Of a stretch of DNA of 64,000 nucleotides, positions 28,273 to 36,348 are shown piece by piece. The DNA lies in the NCBI GenBank assembly GCA_937990185.1, contig CALKBI010000024.1, forward strand, positions 96,956 to 160,955, in the 5' to 3' direction. This stretch comes from an uncultured Neomegalonema sp. (lineage in GTDB: Bacteria > Pseudomonadota > Alphaproteobacteria > Rhodobacterales > Rhodobacteraceae). A program made the position numbers and the translations under genes. Every line of letters begins with the position of its first letter. Within the stretch, counting starts at the first letter, position 1. The notes beneath the pieces are model-generated. The model saw nothing but the letters and a program-made list of their open reading frames with translations. It was not told the DNA's origin and made no database searches.

Positions 28273-29862
28273 ATGAGTGACTACCTCTCAAAGCTCGATT
28301 CTCATGCAGCGCGCATAAAAGAGACTAATCTGCGCACCTTGTTTGCTCAAAACCCTGAACGGTTTGCCGAGTTTTCTGTCCGGTTTGATGATTTGCTCAT
28401 TGATTTTTCAAAAGAGAAGATTGACGCGCCTGCGCTTGCTGCGCTGTTTGATGTTGCGCGCGCTGCCAATGTTGCGGCGGCCCGTGACGCTATGGTTGGT
28501 GGCGAGCACTGGAATCTCACCGAAGACCGGGCTGTCCTGCATATGGCGCTTCGGGGAGGGGCAAACCCGCCCGCCGGTGATAATGTGGAAGGAACGCTTG
28601 ATCGATTTTTAGCCTTTGCTGAAGATGTGCGTACTGGGCGATATGCTCCGAAGACTGGACGTTTTACCGATGTAATCAACATTGGCATCGGTGGATCAGA
28701 CCTTGGTCCCGTGATGGTCGCTCGGGCTTTGGAGCCGGACCGTGATGGTCCTCGGCTGCATTTCGTGTCGAATGTAGATAGCGCCCATCTGACAGACATT
28801 ACCAAAGATTTGGACCCGGCACATACGCTCGTTGTTATTGCATCGAAAACATTCACGACAATGGAAACGATGATCAACGCGCAATCCGCTCGGCAATGGC
28901 TGCGCGACGCTGTTGGCGATGAGGCCGGTCAGCACATGGTAGCAGTATCGAGCAATATCGAAGGCGCAGCGGAATTCGGTATCGAAGAGTCGCGCGTGTT
29001 CGGATTTTGGGATTGGGTCGGAGGACGGTACTCGATCTGGTCGGCTATTGGATTGCCTGTGGCTATCGGCATTGGCGCAGAAAACTTTCGAGCTTTTCTC
29101 GCCGGTGCTGCGGCAATGGACAATCATTTTATCAATACTCCGTTTGAGCAAAATCTGCCGGTCATTCTTGCCCTTGTGGGCGTATGGCGACGCAATGCGA
29201 TGGGCTGGCCGACCGTTGCGCTCATTCCTTATGATCAGCGCTTAGAGCGTTTTCCCGCCTATACCCAACAGCTAGACATGGAGAGCAATGGTAAGCGCAT
29301 AACGCGACAAGGCGCGCCTGTTGCCACCTCCACAAGCCCTGTGATTTGGGGTGAGCCGGGCACAAATTCCCAGCATTCGTTTTTCCAGCTTTTGCACCAA
29401 GGCACCGATGTTATTCCGGTGGATTTCATTGTCGCGGCTGAATCGCGTGACGGTGCGAGCGAGCATCATACTACGCTTCTCGCCAATTGCCTCGCGCAAG
29501 GAAAAGCCTTTGCATTCGGGCGCACTGAAGATGAAGTGCGCGCCCGGATGGCAAAGAAATCTGCTGCGCAAGAAGAGATTGATCGTCTTGCTGCGCATCG
29601 CGTTTTTCCCGGTGACCGCCCATCGACAACAATTTTACACCGCCGCTTAGACCCGTTTTCACTGGGGCGCTTGATCGCACTTTTCGAGCATAAAGTCTTC
29701 GTGCAAGGTGTTGTCTGGAATGTCGATAGCTTCGATCAATGGGGTGTTGAATTGGGCAAAGAATTGGCTGTGAATTTACTACCGTCCCTGAAAGATGGCT
29801 CTTCGGCGGACCATGACGTATCGACCGCTGGTCTTATCGCTGCGATAAAAGGTTTGTCCTGA
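28273..29862 (+). CDS. pgi: glucose-6-phosphate isomerase
   Basis: Interconverts glucose 6-phosphate and fructose 6-phosphate. The 529-residue protein shows NIGIGGSDLGPVMV, VASKTFTTMETMINA (here IASKTFTTMET), the WVGGRYSIWSAIGLP signature and the C-terminal NVDSFDQWGVELGK. It sits between pgl and eda, where many Entner-Doudoroff operons carry edd. That position suggests use in the cyclic ED route or in gluconeogenic recycling of fructose 6-phosphate. Confidence 0.97.
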   Translation: MSDYLSKLDSHAARIKETNLRTLFAQNPERFAEFSVRFDDLLIDFSKEKIDAPALAALFDVARAANVAAARDAMVGGEHWNLTEDRAVLHMALRGGANPPAGDNVEGTLDRFLAFAEDVRTGRYAPKTGRFTDVINIGIGGSDLGPVMVARALEPDRDGPRLHFVSNVDSAHLTDITKDLDPAHTLVVIASKTFTTMETMINAQSARQWLRDAVGDEAGQHMVAVSSNIEGAAEFGIEESRVFGFWDWVGGRYSIWSAIGLPVAIGIGAENFRAFLAGAAAMDNHFINTPFEQNLPVILALVGVWRRNAMGWPTVALIPYDQRLERFPAYTQQLDMESNGKRITRQGAPVATSTSPVIWGEPGTNSQHSFFQLLHQGTDVIPVDFIVAAESRDGASEHHTTLLANCLAQGKAFAFGRTEDEVRARMAKKSAAQEEIDRLAAHRVFPGDRPSTTILHRRLDPFSLGRLIALFEHKVFVQGVVWNVDSFDQWGVELGKELAVNLLPSLKDGSSADHDVSTAGLIAAIKGLS

Positions 29863-30497
29863 TGGCTTTGTTGAGCATTAGGGAAGTATGCCGCCGCGCT
29901 CCGGTCATTCCGGTAATTGTTATTGATGATCTCGACAAAGCTGTCCCATTGGCTGAAGCATTGGTGGCTGGCGGGTTGCCAGCATTGGAAGTCACATTGC
30001 GCACGCGTGTCGCTTTGCAAGCAATTCGCGCAATAGCGGATGCTGTTGAAGGCGCTGTGGTTGGCGTTGGAACGCTGCGAACAGCGGATGATGTCAAAGC
30101 CTCGATTGACGCAGGGGCGCGGTTCGGTGTCTCACCGGGATTTACCGATGCTGTAATAGATGCTGCCGAAGCAGAGGGGCTGTCGATGTTGCCGGGCGTT
30201 GCGACCCCATCCGAAGCGATGAGAGCAGCAGATCGCGGGTTTGAAATTCTCAAGTTCTTCCCAGCCGAGGCCAATGGCGGTGTACCCGTCCTCAAAGCAT
30301 GGGCCAGTCCGCTCGCAGGTTTACAGTTTTGTCCTACAGGCGGTGTGAATGAGAAGAATGCGAAAGACTATCTGAACCTGTCCAATGTTATTTGTGTGGG
30401 CGGTTCTTGGGTGACGCCAAAAGACGTAATCGAAATCGGTGATTGGGCTAGAGTGGCCAATCTCGCGAGCGATGCTTCCGGTTTGCAAACCTTATGA
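29862..30497 (+). CDS. eda: KDPG aldolase
   Basis: 2-Keto-3-deoxy-6-phosphogluconate aldolase (also acting on 4-hydroxy-2-oxoglutarate in the family), splitting KDPG to pyruvate and glyceraldehyde 3-phosphate. Class I TIM barrel of 211 residues; LEVTLRT carries the conserved Glu, and the Schiff-base Lys is in FEILKFFPAEANGG. The CPTGGVNEKNAKDYL segment is typical. The start overlaps the pgi stop (TGATG) and its own stop overlaps the next gene (ATGA), so it is translationally coupled on both sides. Confidence 0.95.
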   Translation: MALLSIREVCRRAPVIPVIVIDDLDKAVPLAEALVAGGLPALEVTLRTRVALQAIRAIADAVEGAVVGVGTLRTADDVKASIDAGARFGVSPGFTDAVIDAAEAEGLSMLPGVATPSEAMRAADRGFEILKFFPAEANGGVPVLKAWASPLAGLQFCPTGGVNEKNAKDYLNLSNVICVGGSWVTPKDVIEIGDWARVANLASDASGLQTL

Positions 30498-31153
30498 AAC
30501 AGTCCGAAAAGGAACTGAGAGCTGAAATTGTCCAGCGATGTCGTGAATTAAATTCAAGCGGCATCAATCAGGGAACGTCGGGTAATATCTCGGTGCGATT
30601 TGAAGATCGGATGCTTATTTCGCCGTCGGCTGTTCCGTATGATGATATGACGCCGGATATGATCACCTCAGTCGCGCTGGATAGCGTTTCAGGAGCGTAT
30701 GAAGGACCATGTAGGCCCTCAACGGAATGGCGCTTTCACCAAAAGTTATTGTCGGGACGAGAGGATGCAATGGCAGTCGTCCATGCTCATCCTTCCTATT
30801 GCACATCCCTCGCAATCGCCCGAAAAGAAATCCCGTCTTGCCATTATATGGTCGCTGCGTTCGGCGGAAGCTCTGTCCGATGCGCTGGCTATGCGACTTT
30901 CGGGAGCGAAGAATTGTCGGACCTGACAATGGAAGCAATGGAAGGACGAACGGCTTGTCTGCTTGCGAACCATGGTATGGTGGTGATCGGAGACACGTTG
31001 GCAAAAGCCATGTGGCGCGCGATTGAACTGGAAGCGCTCGCAAAACAATATTGTCTCAGCCTCGCAATTGGCGGACCTGTTATATTGAGTGATGCCGAGA
31101 TCGAAGAAACGCTTCGACTTTTCTCAGGCTATGGATTTCAAGACATTGAGTAG
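30494..31153 (+). CDS. class II aldolase/adducin family protein
   Basis: A 219-residue zinc aldolase of the L-fuculose-phosphate type. NQGTSGNISVR is the phosphate-binding loop, STEWRFH carries the catalytic Glu, and the zinc ligands are in VVHAHPSYC and LLANHGMVV. Family members cleave fuculose, rhamnulose, ribulose or related sugar phosphates, or decarboxylate 3-oxo-tetronate phosphates; the true substrate cannot be told. Its overlap with eda in an ATGA junction suggests that it feeds triose or pyruvate products into the same lower ED pathway. Confidence 0.88.
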   Translation: MKQSEKELRAEIVQRCRELNSSGINQGTSGNISVRFEDRMLISPSAVPYDDMTPDMITSVALDSVSGAYEGPCRPSTEWRFHQKLLSGREDAMAVVHAHPSYCTSLAIARKEIPSCHYMVAAFGGSSVRCAGYATFGSEELSDLTMEAMEGRTACLLANHGMVVIGDTLAKAMWRAIELEALAKQYCLSLAIGGPVILSDAEIEETLRLFSGYGFQDIE

Positions 31154-31265
31154 AGCGATTATGGTCTGAACACCTGACCCAATGGATATGTCGAAGTTTG
31201 CCACAATGCTTGCTTGTCAAAACGTCGTTCGTTAGGGCTAATCGGGAATTTGGTGGAGAGTTTTG

Positions 31266-31952
31266 ATGCAGCAAAATAAAACAACGATTGCGATCAATGA
31301 AGCCTGGCCCAGTCTGCTTTTTCTTTGTGACTGGGGTGATCATGCCAAGCATAAACAAGGCATCGTTTCACATGTTAAGGAATTGGCCTCCACTTACAAA
31401 GAACCAATCGCCAGCGGCGTTGCGAAGTCAGCCAAGCCCGCTTCCGGTCTTGTCGAAAGCCCGTTGCAATTATTTCAATCGACGCAAGATCCTGACTTGA
31501 AAGCTCTTGTCGGGTGGATTTCTAACTGTGTTCGTGCCGCTGTGAGCAGAGCCAATGGCGATGAAGTTCCACCAAGTAAACTTCAGACTCAGTTCACTCA
31601 AAGCTGGTTCCATATTACAAATAGTGGTGGGTTCCATGACGCGCATACACACGGTGCTTGCTCGTGGTGCGGTATCTATTACGTGGCCGCAGGTGATGCC
31701 GGTGAGGTAAAAGCTGAAGGCAATAACGTTGCGGGTAATGGCATCAATCGTTTTTACACACCGATTGGTAGCGGCGGGCTCGTGCGTGACTATGGCAATA
31801 GGTATCTGGGCCGAGGCTATCTCGATATTCAACCTACGGAAGGACGGTTGGTAATCTTCCCGTCTTACTTATTGCACAGCGCGCTTCCCTACATGGGTGA
31901 TACGGATCGTGTGATTGTCTCGTTCAACTCGCGAACAGAAATTATCCAGTAA
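31266..31952 (+). CDS. putative 2OG-Fe(II) oxygenase
   Basis: A 228-residue cupin-fold oxygenase resembling the TIGR02466 group. The central strand pair holds WFHITNSGGFHDAHTHGACS, with His candidates for iron, and a distal His lies in FPSYLLHSALPY; SFNSRTEI follows with an Arg suited to 2-oxoglutarate. The N-terminal 90 residues are less conserved and start TTIAINEAWPSLLF. ATG 31266 has GGAGAG 5 bases upstream; a TTG one codon earlier is less likely. It appears monocistronic. The substrate is unknown; relatives are often annotated as phytanoyl-type or phage-like hydroxylases. Confidence 0.75.
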   Translation: MQQNKTTIAINEAWPSLLFLCDWGDHAKHKQGIVSHVKELASTYKEPIASGVAKSAKPASGLVESPLQLFQSTQDPDLKALVGWISNCVRAAVSRANGDEVPPSKLQTQFTQSWFHITNSGGFHDAHTHGACSWCGIYYVAAGDAGEVKAEGNNVAGNGINRFYTPIGSGGLVRDYGNRYLGRGYLDIQPTEGRLVIFPSYLLHSALPYMGDTDRVIVSFNSRTEIIQ

Positions 31953-31977
31953 CCTGCATTGCTGAGATTAAAGCGTG

Positions 31978-32694
31978 TCATCCGATATAGACTGCGATTT
32001 CGCGTAATAGTTTCTCTCGTATGGCACGTTTGAAATCTTCGTAATCGGCGGCTTCCAAAACGAAGCTGCCTTCGCCAACAATCATATTGTCGCGGTAGTA
32101 AGTATTCAAACGGCGATTATCGTTTAGAATCGCCAACCCGTTCACCGTGACGCCCGCGCGGGTTGCTTTAATCTTTGCTTCTGGCAACATCGTTGCTGGT
32201 ACGGCCCATGGGTCCGTCTCGACGCCATCGCCGGATACATCGATAACGCGCCGCGTTCCCTCTAAGCCGTTCACTTCAATCATTCCGATGGCATAATCAA
32301 TCGCATCGCCGATTGATGTTCCACCACCGCCAATGCCTCGGCTCCGTCCTGTTTTTGTGTGGAATGTCTCCACTATATCGGCAAAGCGATTGGCGGTCGT
32401 GGCATCGTGCAGGATATGCCACGTCGTTGGAAATTTCGGAAAGTTTGAATCGGACCAAACAACAAGGGCAACCGCAATGCGATGTTCTGAGCCTGATGTT
32501 ATGGCTTGCTGAATCGCAGGGTCGCGAAAGGCTGAGGCAATGCCTGATAGTTGCAGCCGAAATTCTTCCTCATCCACGCTTCCTGAGGCATCTACGGCAA
32601 GGACTAATTCCAAGTCTACGAGCGAGTTTTCTGCCTCTGCGGTAAAGAAAGGCAATGCCATCAAGAGGCTTATCGCAATAAAAAATCGTTTCAT
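31978..32694 (-). CDS. DUF1194 protein, exported VWA-like domain
   Basis: A 238-residue exported protein: signal peptide MKRFFIAISLLMALPFFTAEA, then a von Willebrand factor A-like domain whose MIDAS metal site starts DASGS in LVLAVDASGSVDEEEF, with RVIDVSGDGVETD as the third loop. Length and motifs match DUF1194, a periplasmic family of unknown role in alphaproteobacteria. It is divergent from the FAD oxidoreductase gene with only 61 bases between. Confidence 0.85.
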   Translation of the reverse strand: MKRFFIAISLLMALPFFTAEAENSLVDLELVLAVDASGSVDEEEFRLQLSGIASAFRDPAIQQAITSGSEHRIAVALVVWSDSNFPKFPTTWHILHDATTANRFADIVETFHTKTGRSRGIGGGGTSIGDAIDYAIGMIEVNGLEGTRRVIDVSGDGVETDPWAVPATMLPEAKIKATRAGVTVNGLAILNDNRRLNTYYRDNMIVGEGSFVLEAADYEDFKRAIREKLLREIAVYIG

Positions 32695-32755
32695 CCGTCC
32701 ACTTTAAAGCACGAAGCGGTTGCGTCACTGATCAAATTGCCGTTGGTCATCCATT

Positions 32756-33799
32756 ATGGATGCAGAATGTCTGATTATCGGGGCCGGTGTTTTCGGCCTT
32801 AGCATTGCCCGCGCTTTGAAAACAACGGGGCGGGACGTCGCTATTGTGGATGCAGCGGGCGCGGGTGCAGGTGCGAGCGCCACGCCTCTTGGTGTTTTGG
32901 CTCCCCATGCTCCTGATCGCTGGAACGAGAAGAAACAATCGCAATTTGAGGCGCTTACATCGCTTTCAGAGCTTGTTCAGGATCTCGAGGGTGAAACGGG
33001 TATTGATGTGGGATATCGTCGCTGCGGGCGACTGATCCCGTTAACACGGGATACGCATCTCCCTCTGTGGAGGGGGAGGGCACAAGATGCCGAGTCCAAT
33101 TGGCGAGGCGTTGCCGGCATGTCGATTATTTCGCCAGACCCTAACTGGCTATCTCCGAAAGCGGCGCCGTTTGGGGCTGTAAATTGTGGTTTATCAGCTC
33201 GAATCGATGCTCGAAACTATTGCCGCGCGCTTGAGGCGAGCGTTGGGAATGTCGAAGTAGGGTATCGGCTCTCCCATCTCGAGAACAGCACTGCAATATT
33301 TGAAGACGGGAAGCGCTTGCGCGCGAAATGGATATTTCTTGCGACGGGCGCGGATGCTTTTCGTCTGCTCCCTGACGTAGAGGAAGACGTTCCGGCGGGG
33401 AGAGGTGAAAAAGGGCAAGCGGCTATCTTGAGGGCCGGGCCTGATTCGGGAATTGATGAGTTGCCTATTATTTACCGGGATCGCCTTTATATCGTTCCTC
33501 GCGGCGAAGATTTGGTCGCCGTTGGTGCAACCAGCGAGCGTGATTATTCGGATGCGGAAACAACCGATACGCAACTCGATAGCCTTATCGAGCGCGCACG
33601 GGAGATTTGCCCGGCGATTGCCAACGCTGAAGTTATCGAAAAATGGGCGCGATTGCGACCCCGTGCAGCGAATAAGCGCTTATTGGTAGAGCAACATCCG
33701 TCTTTGGAGGGCGTTATTGTTGCCACGGGCGGCTTCAAAACCGGCTTGGCAATGGCTCATATCGCGGCAAAACAAGCTATTGCGAAGATTGAAAACTGA
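32756..33799 (+). CDS. FAD-dependent oxidoreductase (D-amino acid/glycine oxidase type)
   Basis: A 347-residue DAO-superfamily flavoenzyme. The dinucleotide-binding motif GAGVFGLSIARAL is at about residues 9-21, and the second FAD strand is IVDAAGAGAGASATPLG. The C-terminus has LRPRAANKRLLVE and VATGGFKTGLAMA, the FAD/substrate closing region, in the arrangement of ThiO/glycine oxidase-like enzymes. No thiamine genes are near, so a general amine oxidase role is as likely as thiazole synthesis. A sodium:solute symporter follows after 113 bases, which may import the substrate. Confidence 0.82.
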   Translation: MDAECLIIGAGVFGLSIARALKTTGRDVAIVDAAGAGAGASATPLGVLAPHAPDRWNEKKQSQFEALTSLSELVQDLEGETGIDVGYRRCGRLIPLTRDTHLPLWRGRAQDAESNWRGVAGMSIISPDPNWLSPKAAPFGAVNCGLSARIDARNYCRALEASVGNVEVGYRLSHLENSTAIFEDGKRLRAKWIFLATGADAFRLLPDVEEDVPAGRGEKGQAAILRAGPDSGIDELPIIYRDRLYIVPRGEDLVAVGATSERDYSDAETTDTQLDSLIERAREICPAIANAEVIEKWARLRPRAANKRLLVEQHPSLEGVIVATGGFKTGLAMAHIAAKQAIAKIEN

Positions 33800-33912
33800 C
33801 TCTGCCAACGCCTTATTGATGCCCAATAACTTGCCAGAACGCTGCTCAGCGCGTAACCGCTCGGGGTGAAGCCTTTACGCCTGCCGCAGAGTGACCATCC
33901 AAGGACTAATTC

Positions 33913-35358
33913 ATGATCGAACACGCTCCGACCATTCTTTTGATTGGCCTGATTTCAGCTGTCGGTATTGCCAGTTATTTTTTGACACCAAGAGAGGCGA
34001 GCGAGGCTGGTTTCTTCAACGGTAAAGACCCTCGGGGATTGGCTCCCGGTCTTTGGACATTGGTACTGAGCCAAGTCACGACATGGATTTTTGCGCGGTC
34101 TTTGATGACGGCGGCGATTCTCGGGTTTTATTACGGTACGCCGGGGGCGCTGGCCTATGCTGCCTATTACCTCTCTTTTCTAACGGGCGGTCTGATAATT
34201 GATCAGCTCCGGTTTCGACACGGATATCAATCTGTACAGAGCTTTTTGAGTGACCGTTTTGGCGGTACAGGTGTGACTTGCTATAACTTCGTTATCGCGC
34301 TGCGGCTTCTCTCTGAAGTCTTCGCGAATTTGTTGGTTGTTGGCGGAATATTCTCGGTCGTCATCGGCGCAAATCTTTTTGGAGGCTTACTGTCGACCGG
34401 CTCGATTGATGATGGCGGTGGGCTTGCGATGGTGGTGCTTGCCGTCATTGGTGTCGGGTATTCGATGCTTGGAGGATTACGCGCATCATTGAAAACCGAT
34501 GTTATGCAAATGCTGGTCTTTCTTGCCGTCTTTGCCATCGCGCTGATTACATTAGTAATGCATGAGAGTTTTAGTTTTGCTGCTATTGTGAGTGCAGAAG
34601 GCAAAAGTGGCGCGCTTCCGGGATGGGTTCTGCTCGGGGTCGCCTTCTTACAGGTGTTGAGCTATCCACTGCATGATCCGGTTATGATGGACCGTGGCTT
34701 GATTGCTGACCGGCGCACAACGGCGTGGTCGTTTGTTCATGCTTTTTGGATTTCAGCACTGTGTATCTTCGGCTTTGGTTTGTTTGGGGTTCAAGCAGGA
34801 ATTTTAGCAACTGAAGGTCAAGGGATGCAGGATGTCTGGCAACAGATGTTCGGGCCTTGGGTTATGGTTGCCGTGAATGCAGCCTTGATCGTCTCGGCCA
34901 TCTCGACACTCGATTCAACATTGTCGAGTGCGTCCAAGTTGGTCGTCGTCGATATGAAAGTTTTGCCCCATTCAGTGACCAGCGGACGCCTGACAATGGC
35001 GGCGTTCATGGTTGGCGGCTTGGCCTTTTGCTTCTTTGGTTCGCAAGACCTGTTTGCTGCGGTCGCTGTCTCAGGAACAGCTTCGATGTTCCTTGCTCCG
35101 GTGATTTTGTTTTCGCTGCTTGGCGGTGCTCAAATCGCGCTGTGGAGCTATCTTGTTTCATTCACAGCCGCACTGAGTGGCGCAGTAATGTACTTTCTGA
35201 TTAACGGCAAAAAAGCCATCGGAATCGAAGCTATGGCCTTAATGGGCGTCGACCATAAATACACGGCGCTGCTTTATATTTGCATAGCCGTGCTGGTTAT
35301 TGGCTGCGGGGCTTTTGCGTTGGGAATGCGCCGCAAAAGCGCTGCTGTCTCTATTTAA
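33913..35358 (+). CDS. sodium:solute symporter family protein
   Basis: A 481-residue inner-membrane protein with about 12-13 hydrophobic helices in the SSS (LeuT-fold) pattern. Helix 1 is TILLIGLISAVGIASYF, followed by the conserved WTLVLSQVTTWIFARS, then AAYYLSFLTGG and VGYSMLGGLRASLKTDVMQ. The segment SYPLHDPVMMDRGLI corresponds to the family signature region. The substrate is unknown (sugar, amino acid or carboxylate are possible). A 6-base-pair hairpin (GCGTAA/TTACGC, 33851-33880) lies in the leader. It converges with znuA, overlapping it by eight bases. Confidence 0.85.
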   Translation: MIEHAPTILLIGLISAVGIASYFLTPREASEAGFFNGKDPRGLAPGLWTLVLSQVTTWIFARSLMTAAILGFYYGTPGALAYAAYYLSFLTGGLIIDQLRFRHGYQSVQSFLSDRFGGTGVTCYNFVIALRLLSEVFANLLVVGGIFSVVIGANLFGGLLSTGSIDDGGGLAMVVLAVIGVGYSMLGGLRASLKTDVMQMLVFLAVFAIALITLVMHESFSFAAIVSAEGKSGALPGWVLLGVAFLQVLSYPLHDPVMMDRGLIADRRTTAWSFVHAFWISALCIFGFGLFGVQAGILATEGQGMQDVWQQMFGPWVMVAVNAALIVSAISTLDSTLSSASKLVVVDMKVLPHSVTSGRLTMAAFMVGGLAFCFFGSQDLFAAVAVSGTASMFLAPVILFSLLGGAQIALWSYLVSFTAALSGAVMYFLINGKKAIGIEAMALMGVDHKYTALLYICIAVLVIGCGAFALGMRRKSAAVSI

Positions 35359-36268
35359 GGCAGCGCGTAAACGTGTTGGTCAAGTTCCGGATCAACGTTT
35401 CATAAAGACGCGGACCCGGTTCTATCGACTGCCCCATAGGGTCGAGCTGCGCCTCGACTGCATCTGTTCCGCGCAAGAGTGATTGCACTGGGCGCGTTTC
35501 GAACTGACTTTCGGAAAAGATACAGTGCGGGCTGAGTTCTGCAACGGTTTTGCGTATGGCGATGAGGCGTTTTGCGCCGGGTTTGGCTGCATGTCCATCG
35601 GCAATCGTAACCGCTCTCCCAAGACCAAATTGGGCTTCGAAATAACGATATCCATCGTGATACACGATGTAGCGTTTGTCTTTGATTGTCTTGGTTGCCG
35701 AGTGTGTATCGGTCAGTAATTTTTCGAGCGTATCTTTCGCGGTTTTTGCATTGGTTTTATAGCGCTCTGCATTTGCCTCGTCGCGTTGGGCAAGCGTATT
35801 GGCAATGGCGTCGATCAAAACTTTCGCGTTTGCTGGGTCAAGCCAGATATGCGGATCCAAACCCGCGTGGTCATGGCCGTGGTGATGATCATCATGTTCA
35901 TCGTGATCGTCACCTTCTTTTTCGTCCGTGTCGTATGTTAGCAAGTTCAGACCATCTACATCCAATAACTCGACCGCCTCTGCATCTTCGGGAAGCCGAT
36001 CTAATGCTTTCTCGAGCCACGGTGTCAGTGCTTCTCCGACCCAAAATACAATATCCGCTTGTGTCAACGCGCGCATTTGAGAGACTTTCAGCGCGTGGCC
36101 ATGCGGTGATACTTTTGCTGGGATCAATAATACCGGTTTTCCAACACCCTGCATAACCTGTGCGACTAGTGAATGGATTGGAGCAACATCTGTTACGACG
36201 CTTGGTGATTGGGCATGGGCCTTAACCGAAAATACGATTGAGGCGAGTGTTAACATCATGGTTCTCAT
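35351..36268 (-). CDS. znuA: zinc ABC transporter substrate-binding protein
   Basis: Periplasmic zinc-binding protein of the cluster 9 (A-1) family, 305 residues from ATG 36268, which gives the signal peptide MRTMMLTLASIVFSVKAHAQ. The metal ligands are seen in VAPIHSLVAQV (His), SPHGHALKVSQ (His) and IVYHDGYRYFE (His), and the His/Asp-rich flexible loop has 10 His in HDEHDDHHHGHDHAG. The C-terminal CIFSESQFETRPVQSLLR completes the fold. The upstream frame to 36367 is not part of the protein. No znuB or znuC is adjacent, which is unusual. A Zur-type palindrome lies in the divergent promoter. Confidence 0.93.
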   Translation of the reverse strand: MRTMMLTLASIVFSVKAHAQSPSVVTDVAPIHSLVAQVMQGVGKPVLLIPAKVSPHGHALKVSQMRALTQADIVFWVGEALTPWLEKALDRLPEDAEAVELLDVDGLNLLTYDTDEKEGDDHDEHDDHHHGHDHAGLDPHIWLDPANAKVLIDAIANTLAQRDEANAERYKTNAKTAKDTLEKLLTDTHSATKTIKDKRYIVYHDGYRYFEAQFGLGRAVTIADGHAAKPGAKRLIAIRKTVAELSPHCIFSESQFETRPVQSLLRGTDAVEAQLDPMGQSIEPGPRLYETLIRNLTNTFTRCLK

Positions 36269-36317
36269 CAGACTTCCCGGCTGATAGGCGAAAGGGGAAT
36301 GTGTAGCTCTATCAAAA

Positions 36318-36332
36318 GTGTTATAATATAAC
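36318..36332. promoter_or_regulatory. Zur-box candidate
   Basis: TGTTATAATATAACA is a perfect 7+7 palindrome around a central A. It matches the alphaproteobacterial Zur operator type in sequence and length. It lies 50 bases before znuA and 17 bases before the flavoprotein gene, so zinc-loaded Zur could repress both divergent genes. Confidence 0.75.
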
Positions 36333-36348
36333 AATAGCGGAGTGGCTG

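Noticed and set aside
28347..28877. 176-codon minus-strand frame inside pgi
   Set aside because: Low-complexity Ser/Ala/Arg shadow of a strongly conserved gene.
33851..33880. Possible riboswitch in the leader of the sodium:solute symporter gene
   Set aside because: Only a 6-base-pair stem is visible; none of the conserved cores of TPP, SAM, glycine or guanidine riboswitches could be recognised.
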